A stretch of 64,000 nt of DNA. It comes from Streptomyces phaeochromogenes. GTDB lineage: Bacteria > Actinomycetota > Actinomycetes > Streptomycetales > Streptomycetaceae. Below are positions 24,430 through 31,891 of this stretch, piece by piece. The stretch covers positions 1 to 64,000 of the forward strand of contig NZ_LIQZ01000011.1 of NCBI RefSeq assembly GCF_001418655.1, in the 5' to 3' direction. Under the pieces are notes generated by a model. It made no database searches and was not told where the DNA came from. It saw only the letters and a list, made by a program, of their open reading frames with translations. Each line of letters begins with the position of its first letter. The first letter of the stretch is position 1. The position numbers and the translations under genes are program-made.

Positions 24430-25592
24430 TCAGTCCGCGGTCCCGGCACGCTGTTCTCGTAGCGGGCCGCGAGGACGGCCAGCGCGTCATGCAGGCTCGA
24501 TGGCCGCAGCATGCCCTGCGCCGATCGCCCTGCCCATCCCGGGCCGCCCAGCACGAGCGTCGGATGTCTGCGGGCTCCCTTCACGCCCCAGTGCGTGGCG
24601 GCGACGTGGCGGGCCAGGGGGATGCTCGCCGTGGAGCGTGCCTGGGCCCACAGGACGACGGCCGAGGGCCCCAGGCGTCGTACCGCCGCGGTGAGCGCCT
24701 CCGCGGGCACGGCCGCGCCGAACATCCGGGTGGGCAGGCCGTGTTCGGCGAGTCCGGCGTTCAGCGCCTCAAGCGGCAGGGTGTGCTGCTCGCCGGGTAC
24801 GCAGGCCAGGACGACCGGCCCCTCGGAGGTCTCCGGTCTGCCCGGTCGCGGGGACGGAGACAGGGACAGGGAGGGGGTGACACGGCGGAGCGTGGTGGAG
24901 ATGTGCCAGGACAGCAGGTGCTCGACCTCGACGTACCGGTCGCCGGACGACTCCCATCTGCGGCCGACGGCGTGCAGCGTCGGAACCATCACGTCCTGCC
25001 AGGCCGCGGTGAGTCCGTATCGCTCGACGGCCGAGGTCAACCGGCCGTCCACGGCCGGGGCGTCGAGCCGGACAGCGGCCCGGGCCAGGCCACGGCACTC
25101 CTTGCGGATGTCGCCGGGGAGCGGCGGGCCCGCCGTGGGTGGCCGGTCGTCGTCGGCGGGTGGGCGCGCGTGATCGGTCCGGTCGAGGGAGGGCGAAGGC
25201 GAGCCGATCGGCTCCCTGACGGCCTTCTCTCCTGCGCCCCACTCTTTCGGGGCTTTCGGAGCCTCCGCGTTGACGGCCCTCTCCTTGGCTGCCCTCTCCT
25301 CCACAGCCCCCTGTCTGGCGGCGCGTGCCGCTTCGGCGGGCGGGACCCCGGCGGAGGTCAGCCGGCACATCGCTTCCAGCATCGCGACGTCCCGGGTCGA
25401 CCAGCGGCGGTGGCGGCCGTCGGCGCGGACGGCGGGGCCCAGGCCGTAACGGCGGTCCCACGAGCGCAACGTGGTCGGCGACACCCCGAGCCGGCGGGCC
25501 ACTGTCCCGGTCGTCATGGCCGTATCGGCCGCCTCGACAGCTTTCGGAGAGGGTTCGTCCGGGTGGTTCCGCCCGCCCGTCGGCTCGTACAT
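24414..25592 (-). CDS. litR: LitR-like MerR regulator with cobalamin-binding domain
   Basis: The 392-residue protein has an N-terminal MerR helix-turn-helix ('TTGTVARRLGVSPTTLRSWDRRYGL'; core RRLGVSPTTLRSWDRRYG), a charged linker at ~95-165, a four-helix cap with 'GRRWESSGDRYVEVEHLLSW' (W-x10-E-H, near the W-x9-EH of CarH) and a Rossmann-like B12 domain with 'PGEQHTLPLEAL' (E-x-H) and 'VLGGPGWAG'. LitR/CarH proteins bind adenosylcobalamin in the dark and repress; light releases them. ATG 25592 has no Shine-Dalgarno but TATAGT ends six bases before it, so it is probably leaderless. The ECF sigma gene is divergent, as litS is in Streptomyces. Confidence 0.8.
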   Translation of the reverse strand: MYEPTGGRNHPDEPSPKAVEAADTAMTTGTVARRLGVSPTTLRSWDRRYGLGPAVRADGRHRRWSTRDVAMLEAMCRLTSAGVPPAEAARAARQGAVEERAAKERAVNAEAPKAPKEWGAGEKAVREPIGSPSPSLDRTDHARPPADDDRPPTAGPPLPGDIRKECRGLARAAVRLDAPAVDGRLTSAVERYGLTAAWQDVMVPTLHAVGRRWESSGDRYVEVEHLLSWHISTTLRRVTPSLSLSPSPRPGRPETSEGPVVLACVPGEQHTLPLEALNAGLAEHGLPTRMFGAAVPAEALTAAVRRLGPSAVVLWAQARSTASIPLARHVAATHWGVKGARRHPTLVLGGPGWAGRSAQGMLRPSSLHDALAVLAARYENSVPGPRTDGPSD

Positions 25593-25683
25593 GGGCCGAC
25601 TATACGACGCAGAATCGATGCGGATTGATCACCTCACGGCCCGGCTCCGACGATGGCCGCACCGGGGCACGACGTGAGGAGCC

Positions 25684-26481
25684 ATGGTCATGACCGGAGA
25701 CGCGATGCCCGAACCACCGACGGTCACAGCGGAGGCCGGCACACCCTCATGGGTTCGTTCGAAGGAGTCGTTCAGCGACGAGCAGCCGCTCACCGACGAG
25801 GAGTTGGCCCGCGGCCTGGCCGACGGCGACGAGGCCTGTCTGGCCGCCGTCCACCACCGATGGTCCGCGCTGGTCCACACCCTCGCGCGGCGTGCACTGG
25901 GTGACGCGAGGGAGGCCGAGGACGTCACCCAGCAGGTCTTCCTGGGGGTGTGGCGCGGCCGTCACGGTTACCGGCCCGAACGCGGCGCGGTCTCGGCCTG
26001 GATCGTGGGGATCACCAGACGCAGGATCGCCGACGCGCTGGCGGCCAGGACGCGCCGAGCGGAGCTCGTCGCCCGGGCCGGATCCGTCCTGGCACTCGGC
26101 GATCCCGGTGACGAACAGCCCGAAGCGGTCCTCGACCGGATCCTGATCCGCCGGGAGATGGCGAGGCTGCCCTCGGCCCAGCAGCGGGTCCTGCGTCTGA
26201 CGTTCTACGAGGACCTCACCCAGGCCCAGATCGCCCAGCGCACGGGCTGGCCGCTGGGGACGGTCAAGAGTCACGCCCGACGCGGGCTGTACCGGCTGCG
26301 TCGCTGTCTGCGTACGGACTACGCAACTCCCACCTCCTCCGACCCGCTCACCTCTACACATAAAGAAGAAATAAGAGCAGAATGTACATACGCGGCGTCT
26401 ACCGCATACCGCACAGTCGCGGTCAGGCCTGCAGAGACAAAGGAGTCGAGTCATGGCCAACGTCTCGAACGCCAGAGGTGA
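25684..26481 (+). CDS. ECF sigma factor, LitS-like position, with unusual C-terminal tail
   Basis: The 265-residue protein has region 2 'ALGDAREAEDVTQQVFLGVWRGR' and 'AWIVGITRRRIADALAARTRR', and region 4 'LPSAQQRVLRLTFYEDLTQAQIAQRTGWPLGTVKSHARRGLYRLR' (core AQIAQRTGWPLGTVKSH). Conserved sequence ends near residue 215. The remaining ~50 residues run through an unusually AT-rich stretch (26353-26400) and past the start of the next gene by 29 bases; they look like intergenic DNA translated after loss of a stop. GAGGAG lies just before ATG 25684. Divergent pairing with the LitR-like gene suggests it drives light-induced genes. Confidence 0.78.
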   Translation: MVMTGDAMPEPPTVTAEAGTPSWVRSKESFSDEQPLTDEELARGLADGDEACLAAVHHRWSALVHTLARRALGDAREAEDVTQQVFLGVWRGRHGYRPERGAVSAWIVGITRRRIADALAARTRRAELVARAGSVLALGDPGDEQPEAVLDRILIRREMARLPSAQQRVLRLTFYEDLTQAQIAQRTGWPLGTVKSHARRGLYRLRRCLRTDYATPTSSDPLTSTHKEEIRAECTYAASTAYRTVAVRPAETKESSHGQRLERQR

Positions 26482-26893
26482 CATAGGCAGCCACCCTGAT
26501 GTATCCGAAATGCGGGATCGCTACGCCCGCATGCTCGGTGGTCGCGATGTGGCGCTCGTGGACGGACCGGTGTTCCTGCTCGGTCTGTACTGCGCCACCT
26601 CCCCGTGGATACTCCACTACACGACAAGCCAGCCCGCACTCGTGACGCACAACCTCATCATGGGTATCGCGATAGGCGTCCTGGCCCTCGGATTCACCAC
26701 CACGCCGACCCGGATGTACGGCCTCAGCTGGGCCATGTGCGCGATGGGTACATGGATGATCATCTCGCCGTGGATCGTCGGCGAGAGCCCCGACGCGGGC
26801 GTCGTGCTCAACAACATCATCATCGGCGTTCTCGCCGTGGTGCTGGGGTTCATATGCGCGGCCACGTCCGCGAAGAACACATCACAGACGTAG
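26453..26893 (+). CDS. SPW-repeat membrane protein
   Basis: The 146-residue protein has four hydrophobic segments and two copies of the SPW motif, in 'CATSPWILHYT' (~residue 50) and 'IISPWIVGES' (~103), each followed by further membrane segments. This repeat family is found in bacterial inner-membrane proteins of unknown function. AAGGAG lies eight bases before ATG 26453. The gene overlaps the tail of the ECF sigma gene by 29 bases in another frame and may share its transcript, though an AT-rich stretch upstream could hold its own promoter. Confidence 0.82.
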   Translation: MANVSNARGDIGSHPDVSEMRDRYARMLGGRDVALVDGPVFLLGLYCATSPWILHYTTSQPALVTHNLIMGIAIGVLALGFTTTPTRMYGLSWAMCAMGTWMIISPWIVGESPDAGVVLNNIIIGVLAVVLGFICAATSAKNTSQT

Positions 26894-26920
26894 CAGGACG
26901 TCTGCGCCGACGAGGACCGC

Positions 26921-26955
26921 CGGCCGGCCCGCGCGCTCACACCGCGGGCCGGCCG
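26921..26955. terminator. Strong hairpin after the SPW gene
   Basis: CGGCCGGCCCGCG (26921-26933) and CGCGGGCCGGCCG (26943-26955) are a perfect 13-bp inverted repeat with a nine-base loop, lying between convergent genes. It lacks a T-run, as is common for Streptomyces terminators. The following 70 bases contain imperfect 8-9 base repeats of the type CACCTCGG. Confidence 0.7.
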
Positions 26956-27025
26956 ACGCATGCCGGACCGGTCGACACCTCGGCACCTCGGCACTACGGC
27001 GCTTCGACACCCCGGCCCCACGCCA

Positions 27026-27811
27026 CTACGGCACCAGCCACGGCTCCTGCGGCAGCGGACTGCCCGTCTCCAGGAGCGACTTGAGGTTGGCCAGGACGGC
27101 GGGCCAGCCGGCCGACACCTCCTTGACCGCGGTCTCGTCGGCGAGATCCTCGTGCGTGACGGTGAGCCGGACGATCCCGCCGTGCGGCCGGATGTCGTAG
27201 GTGACCTTGGAGTACTTGTCCTCCTTGCCCTCGTCCTCGGGCGAGGCCCAGGTGGCCACCAGCCGGGTGGGCCGTTCGCTCTCCACGACGGTGCCGACCA
27301 CGTCGGCGATCCCCGATCCGTCGATGCGCCGGTGCTCCCACCGGGATCCGGGGCGCCAGTCCTCGGAGACGTTGCTGTGGCCCCAGTACGAGGCGGTCAG
27401 GTCGGCGTCGGTGAGCGCGTCCCAGACCTTCTCGGGTGTGCTGGCGATGTAGGTGACGTACACGAATGTCGGCTTGTCGCTCATGTCTTCCTCGGCTCGT
27501 CGTTTGACCGCACTGAGCGCGCGCAGACGCGGGCGCTCGAACTTGTCGATCCAGCGCTCCTGGATCTCGTGGAGCGGTACGGGGTTGAGGTAGTGCAGCT
27601 TTTCCCGCCCGCGCCGCACCGTGCTGACCAGGTTGGCCGCCTCCAGGACGGCCAGGTGCTGGGTGACCGACTGCCGGGTCATGTCGATGTGCTCGCACAG
27701 CTCTCCCAGCGTCTGTCCGCTGTGCTCGTGCAGCCTGTCGAGCAGCCGTCTGCGCGTCCCGTCGGCCAGCGCCTTGAAGACCTGGTCCGTCTGCGCGCCC
27801 TTACCCGGCAC
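27026..27811 (-). CDS. ArsR-family regulator fused to an SRPBCC/AHSA1 domain
   Basis: Residues 1-100 of 261 are an ArsR winged helix: 'VFKALADGTRRRLLDRLHE', recognition region 'IDMTRQSVTQHLAVLEAANLV', wing 'RRGREKLHYLN'. No metal-ligand cysteines are present. Residues ~110-261 are an AHSA1/SRPBCC hydrophobic-ligand domain ('YIASTPEKVWDALTDADLTASYW', core STPEKVWDALTDADL). In many genomes these are two adjacent genes. Inside the fusion, ATG 27484 (MSDKPTFVYV) has GAGGAAG just upstream, so a separate ligand-domain protein may also be made. A palindromic operator sits in the promoter, implying self-repression. Confidence 0.85.
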   Translation of the reverse strand: MPGKGAQTDQVFKALADGTRRRLLDRLHEHSGQTLGELCEHIDMTRQSVTQHLAVLEAANLVSTVRRGREKLHYLNPVPLHEIQERWIDKFERPRLRALSAVKRRAEEDMSDKPTFVYVTYIASTPEKVWDALTDADLTASYWGHSNVSEDWRPGSRWEHRRIDGSGIADVVGTVVESERPTRLVATWASPEDEGKEDKYSKVTYDIRPHGGIVRLTVTHEDLADETAVKEVSAGWPAVLANLKSLLETGSPLPQEPWLVP

Positions 27812-27857
27812 TGGTCCGCTCTCCCGCTCTCGTTCCTCGTCCGATCACACACTCAAC

Positions 27858-27885
27858 GTTATGCAGGCAATTACCTGCATGTCAA
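27858..27885 (-). promoter_or_regulatory. Promoter with embedded operator of the ArsR-SRPBCC gene
   Basis: On the minus strand a consensus TTGACA (27885-27880) and CATAAC (27863-27858) are 16 bases apart. The spacer is filled by a perfect palindrome, ATGCAGG-N6-CCTGCAT (27861-27880). A repressor bound there would block RNA polymerase. Autoregulation by the ArsR-like protein is the natural reading. Confidence 0.75.
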
Positions 27886-27987
27886 TCGTCCGGCACGGTC
27901 TGCCATCCCGTCCAGCACCGTCTGCCATCCGGGGTACCCCGGCGATATTCGCTGGCCGCGGGCGCGCGGCTCGCTCAGACTGTCGCG

Positions 27988-29223
27988 GTGAGCCGAACTT
28001 TCAGTGCGTGGGTTACGTCGGGTGAGGACTTTCTCGGCGCCGTCGGCCCCTTCTCCGTCGACGTGCCGTGGTGGTCCGAGGTCGAGCCGGTCGTCCGGCG
28101 TCTGCAACAGGCGCTCGGGGTGCGGGTGTTGGTGATCCGTCTGCTGTCCGTGGACGGCGGGGAGGGCGGGCGCGACGGCCATGTGACGTACCACGTCGAG
28201 GCGTTGGAGCGTCCGGGCATGCTGCTCCAACTCCCGGCGGATCCAGGGATGTTGTACGGACTCGATCCGCTGCGGGCTCCCTGGGCACGGATCGACGGGC
28301 TCCGGGAACTGCTCGACTGGTCGACGCGCACGCTGGCCACGCAGGGCCGGCCCGTGACCGGGCCGGTGGAGCAGCGCCGCACCTGGAACCTGGCCGGGCT
28401 CTTCCGGCTGCCCACCGACCGAGGTCCGGTCTGGCTCAAGGCCACTCCCCACTTCGCCTCGGACGAGGCGGAGGTCATCGCCGCGTTCGCCCGAGTCGAT
28501 CCGGGGCTGGTCCCGACCGTCCTCGCTTCCGCCGGCGGGCGCGTCCTGATGGAGCACATCCCCGGCGAGGACTGCTGGAAGGCCTCGGCGGACACCGCCG
28601 CCTCCGGAGTGCGGCGCTTCGTCGCGGCACAGGCGGCCCTCGCCCTGCGGCCGGAGGAACGGCCCGCGAGCCTGCCGGACCGCCGTACGTCCGTCTTCGC
28701 CGAGCGGGTCCGGGAGTTGCTCGACGGCCCTGTCTCCGGCGGGCTCACCGCCCATGAGCTGCGCGTGGCACGGGAGTTGACGGACCGTTGGCGGCTGCTG
28801 GACGAGTGCGGACTGCCGGACACGGTCGTGCACGGCGACTTCCACCCCGGCAACTGGCGCAGCGACGGCGGGCCGCCGGTGGTCGTCGACTTCGCCGACG
28901 CGCACTGGGGCAGCCCGGTCCTGGACGCGCTGCGCGTGCACGACTTCCTGCCCGAGGACGTACGAGCCGGTGCCGTCCGCGTCTGGGCGGACGCGTGGCT
29001 GGAGCAGGTGCCCGGCAGCGATCCGGCCCGCGCCCTGGCCGTCGCCGAGCCGCTCGCGCATCTCGCGTACGCGGTCCGGTATCAGGAGTTCCTGGACGGC
29101 ATCGAGCCGTCGGAGAGGATCTACCACCAGGACGATCCCGTGTCGGTGATCCGCGAGGCCGTGCGCCGCGCGACCGCTCCCGACCAGGGGCTCGCCGATC
29201 TGGGGCGCTCCGTCGTGCGGTGA
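27988..29223 (+). CDS. Aminoglycoside phosphotransferase-family protein
   Basis: The 411-residue protein has a kinase-like fold with an APH signature: 'TVVHGDFHPGNW' (catalytic Asp and Asn, ~residue 283) and the metal-binding 'VVVDFADAHWGSPVLD'. The N-terminal ~130 residues are an extra domain with no motif I know. Such proteins phosphorylate small molecules; a resistance role is not implied. GTG 27988 lacks a Shine-Dalgarno and CAGACT ends six bases before it, so the transcript is probably leaderless. The next gene, a GNAT, starts 54 bases downstream. Confidence 0.8.
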   Translation: MSRTFSAWVTSGEDFLGAVGPFSVDVPWWSEVEPVVRRLQQALGVRVLVIRLLSVDGGEGGRDGHVTYHVEALERPGMLLQLPADPGMLYGLDPLRAPWARIDGLRELLDWSTRTLATQGRPVTGPVEQRRTWNLAGLFRLPTDRGPVWLKATPHFASDEAEVIAAFARVDPGLVPTVLASAGGRVLMEHIPGEDCWKASADTAASGVRRFVAAQAALALRPEERPASLPDRRTSVFAERVRELLDGPVSGGLTAHELRVARELTDRWRLLDECGLPDTVVHGDFHPGNWRSDGGPPVVVDFADAHWGSPVLDALRVHDFLPEDVRAGAVRVWADAWLEQVPGSDPARALAVAEPLAHLAYAVRYQEFLDGIEPSERIYHQDDPVSVIREAVRRATAPDQGLADLGRSVVR

Positions 29224-29276
29224 GCGAGACCGACGCGCCCTTGGCCGCCCGTCCGCGCGCGAGGCAGGATCGCCTC

Positions 29277-29837
29277 ATGGACAGCCCGCTGACACTCGCC
29301 CCGCCTCCGCACCTGCGGCTCGAAGGAGAGGGTATTCACCTGCGCGAATGGTCCGAGGAGGACATCCCCGCCCTGGTCGAGGTGTACGACGACCCGGAGA
29401 TCGCCCGCTGGACGCCGGTGGCCTCGCCGTTCGACACGATGGCGGCGCAGGTCTATCTCACCGAGGCCAAGGAGGCGCGGGCGCAGGGACGCAAGGTGCA
29501 GCTCGCGATCACCACGGACGGGGTCCTGCCCCGGGGCGAGGTGCTGCTGTTCCGCAGCAAGGCCGACGAGCGGGACGTCGAGATCGCCTACGGCGTCGGA
29601 GCCGCCCACCGGGGCCGGGGTCTTGCCTCCCGGGCCGTCCGCCTCCTCTCCGAGTACGCCGTGCTGCATACGGGAGCGCGGCGCGTGGTGCTGTGCATCG
29701 AGGAGGGCAACGCGGCCAGTATCGCCGTCGCCAGGTCCACCGGCTTCACGCTCACCGACGACGAGCCCGTCCTGCGCACGTCACGTGGGCGGCCGATAAC
29801 CCTGCGGACATGGAGCCTGACCGGCGGCGGCGCGTAA
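29277..29837 (+). CDS. GNAT-family N-acetyltransferase, RimJ-like
   Basis: The 186-residue protein has the RimJ/RimL-type GNAT layout: 'IHLREWSEEDIPALVEVYDDPEIARWTP' at the start (core LREWSEEDIPALVEVY), the acetyl-CoA loop 'AYGVGAAHRGRGLASRAVRLL' with R-G-x-G-L-A, and 'GNAASIAVARSTGF' in the last helix. It would acetylate a small molecule or protein N-terminus; the substrate is unknown. ATG 29277 is preceded by CAGGAT six bases upstream and no Shine-Dalgarno, which suggests leaderless transcription. It lies just after a phosphotransferase gene but probably has its own promoter. Confidence 0.82.
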   Translation: MDSPLTLAPPPHLRLEGEGIHLREWSEEDIPALVEVYDDPEIARWTPVASPFDTMAAQVYLTEAKEARAQGRKVQLAITTDGVLPRGEVLLFRSKADERDVEIAYGVGAAHRGRGLASRAVRLLSEYAVLHTGARRVVLCIEEGNAASIAVARSTGFTLTDDEPVLRTSRGRPITLRTWSLTGGGA

Positions 29838-29903
29838 CCCTTCGGGCGGTTTTCGGGCGGTTCTCGATCGCGGGAGCCCGTCCCCGGCTGGCAGGCTGCT
29901 CCC

Positions 29904-30449
29904 ATGGATCATGCGGAGGTTCTGCTCATCGGTGGGCGCGCGGGTGTCGGGAAGTCGACCGTGGGCTGGGAGGTCTCGGCCCGGCTCCGGCGGGCGCAGG
30001 TCGCCCACGCCGTGCTGGAGGGCGACTTCATGGGGCAGGTGCATCCGGCGCCGGAGGACGATCCGCACCGGGCAGTGATCACCGAGCGCAATCTGGCGGC
30101 GGTGTGGGCGAACTTCGCCGAGCTCGGCCACCGGCGTCTGATCTACACGAACACCGTGAGCGTGCTGACGGAGGCCGCGGGCATGTTCGAGCGGGCGATG
30201 GGCGAGGACGTACGGCTCGTACGGGTGCTCCTCACCGCTTCCGACGCCACCGCCGCCAAGCGGCTGAAGGGGCGCGAGCTGGGCTCCGAGCTGGAACAGG
30301 AGCTGCGGGGCAGCGCGAACAAGGCCCGGCTGCTGGAGGAACGGGCGCCCGCGGACACCGTACGGGTGGTCACGGACGACCGCGAGGTGATCGACATCGC
30401 GCGCGAGGTGCTGGGCGTCACCGGCTGGACCGGAAACGGCGTCGGCTGA
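29904..30449 (+). CDS. P-loop nucleotide-binding protein, kinase-like
   Basis: The 181-residue protein starts with a Walker A motif, 'VLLIGGRAGVGKSTVGWEV', then 'HAVLEGDFMGQVHPAP', where a D/E pair may bind the phosphate acceptor, and 'RLIYTNTVSV' as the central strand. 'LTASDATAAKRLKGRELGS' resembles the lid region of small-molecule or adenylate-type kinases. It could be a shikimate-kinase-like or antibiotic phosphotransferase-like enzyme; I cannot name a substrate. ATG 29904 has CAGGCT ending six bases before it and no Shine-Dalgarno, again suggesting leaderless transcription. Confidence 0.75.
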   Translation: MDHAEVLLIGGRAGVGKSTVGWEVSARLRRAQVAHAVLEGDFMGQVHPAPEDDPHRAVITERNLAAVWANFAELGHRRLIYTNTVSVLTEAAGMFERAMGEDVRLVRVLLTASDATAAKRLKGRELGSELEQELRGSANKARLLEERAPADTVRVVTDDREVIDIAREVLGVTGWTGNGVG

Positions 30450-30533
30450 GGGAAACCGCCCGGACTGCACTCACGACGACGGGGCACTTGTAGGCGTAAG
30501 GAGCATGACGAAGAGGGGCGAAGAGGGGCTGAG

Positions 30534-30800
30534 ATGGAGATCTCGGGCATTATCAGTGCCATCGTGATCGGCATCATCATCGGTGTGCTGGGCCGGCTCG
30601 TTGTGCCGGGCCGTCAGCGCATCGGCATTCTGTGGACGATCGCGGTCGGCATCGTGGCCGCGCTCATAGGATCGGTGCTGGCCAACGCGTTCGACGTGTC
30701 CGACACCAACGGAGTGGACTGGATCGAGTGGCTGATCCAGATCGGACTCGCGGCGCTCGGCGTCACGGCCCTGGACCGGTCGAAGGCAGGGCGCCGCTGA
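30534..30800 (+). CDS. GlsB/YeaQ/YmgE-family stress-response membrane protein
   Basis: This 88-residue protein has three hydrophobic segments and the family pattern 'IIGVLGRLVVPGRQRIGILWTIAVGIVAALIGSVLA' (core GRLVVPGRQRIGILWT), with glycine-rich turns, and ends in basic residues after 'ALGVTALDRSKAGRR'. It is an inner-membrane protein linked with general stress in other bacteria. GAGGGGC lies eight bases before ATG 30534, inside a short duplicated GAAGAGGGGC. It seems to be a single-gene unit. Confidence 0.85.
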   Translation: MEISGIISAIVIGIIIGVLGRLVVPGRQRIGILWTIAVGIVAALIGSVLANAFDVSDTNGVDWIEWLIQIGLAALGVTALDRSKAGRR

Positions 30801-30869
30801 CCACGACAGATCGCGGCGCACCGCATGCCGGGGCTCCACGAGGCGTCCGCCGTCTACCGCATGGCGCGT

Positions 30870-30914
30870 CGCAGTACGAAGACCGGCAGTACGAAGAGTG
30901 GCAATACGAAAAGC
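30870..30914 (+). repeat. Three 15-bp tandem repeats upstream of a GNAT gene
   Basis: Units 30870-30884, 30885-30899 and 30900-30914 are CGCAGTACGAAGACC, GGCAGTACGAAGAGT and GGCAATACGAAAAGC. They are exactly head to tail and end two bases before a -35-like TTGCAG. The sequence is less GC-rich than its surroundings. In one frame it reads QYEDR-QYEEW-QYEKL. Confidence 0.9.
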
Positions 30915-30916
30915 TG

Positions 30917-30946
30917 TTGCAGGTCGTTCTCCGTCACGGCTAGCGT
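30917..30946 (+). promoter_or_regulatory. Promoter ahead of the two-domain GNAT gene
   Basis: TTGCAG (30917-30922) and TAGCGT (30941-30946) are separated by 18 bases. It follows the 15-bp tandem repeats directly, so these could be an activator site. Confidence 0.5.
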
Positions 30947-30999
30947 CTGCGGGTTTCCCCCCGCAGCCCGCACCGCACCTCAACCGTGACGGAGACACC

Positions 31000-31881
31000 T
31001 TGCCGCACCGCATCACCGCGCTCACCGATCCCCAGCCCAGCGCGTCGAGCCGCCGTCTGGCGTGGCTCGCGTCCGAGGACGAGGGGGCGCCGGTCGGATC
31101 CGCCTTTCTGCGGCTGTTCACCAAGGAAGGGCAGGAGCATCTCGCCGAGTTGGAGATCGCCGTGCACCGGGCGGAGCGCCGGCGCGGTGTCGGCGGCGGC
31201 CTCCTGGACGCGGCCGTCGCGGCGGCACGGGACGAGGGGCGCCGCTCCGTTCTCGCCCAGGCCGAGGCCGGTTCTCCCGGCGACCTCTTCCTGTCGGCGC
31301 GCGGCTTCCGCAGGGTGCTGGCGCTGACGTACGCCCGGCTCCCGCTGGCCGACGCCGACCTTCGCCGGATCGACGAGATCGTCGAACAGCCCCATGAGGG
31401 CTACCGGTTGGTCCAGTGGGACGGCACGGTACCGCCCGAACTGGCCCTCACCTTCGCCCACTCGCGCCGGGCCATGGACGACATGCCGATGGACGGGACC
31501 GACTACGGCACGGTCGTCTGGGACGTGGACCGGGTGCTCTCGGCCGCCGAGGCGATCGCCAAGGGGGGCGAACTGCTGCACACCGTCGCCGTGGTGGACA
31601 CCGCGAGCGGTTCGGTCGCCGGCTTCTCCGAACTCGTGGTTCCCGGCGACGGCCGGGGGGACGCACAGCACTACGGGACCGGGGTGCTGCCCGAACACCG
31701 GGGCCACGGTCTCGGCCTCTGGATGAAGGCACAGTCCATCCGGCAGGCCCGCGCACACCATCCGGAACTCGGCGGCCTGCTGACGGACACGGCCGACAGC
31801 AACGCACATATGCGCGGCATCAACGACAGGCTCGGCTATCTGCCCACGCACAAGGCGGTGGAGTACCAGCTCGATCTGTGA
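31000..31881 (+). CDS. Two-domain GNAT-family acetyltransferase
   Basis: The 293-residue protein has two GNAT folds. The N-terminal one holds 'LAELEIAVHRAERRRGVGGGLLDAAV' (acetyl-CoA loop R-R-G-V-G-G-G) and the C-terminal one 'YGTGVLPEHRGHGLGLWMKAQSI' (R-G-H-G-L-G) with 'TDTADSNAHMRGINDRLGY'. This resembles mycothiol-synthase-like tandem GNATs, but it is not MshD by context. TTG 31000 follows GGAG by seven bases and is my preferred start; the frame is open further upstream. The substrate is unknown. The next gene, another GNAT, is convergent. Confidence 0.75.
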   Translation: MPHRITALTDPQPSASSRRLAWLASEDEGAPVGSAFLRLFTKEGQEHLAELEIAVHRAERRRGVGGGLLDAAVAAARDEGRRSVLAQAEAGSPGDLFLSARGFRRVLALTYARLPLADADLRRIDEIVEQPHEGYRLVQWDGTVPPELALTFAHSRRAMDDMPMDGTDYGTVVWDVDRVLSAAEAIAKGGELLHTVAVVDTASGSVAGFSELVVPGDGRGDAQHYGTGVLPEHRGHGLGLWMKAQSIRQARAHHPELGGLLTDTADSNAHMRGINDRLGYLPTHKAVEYQLDL

Positions 31882-31891
31882 GACGGCGTCG

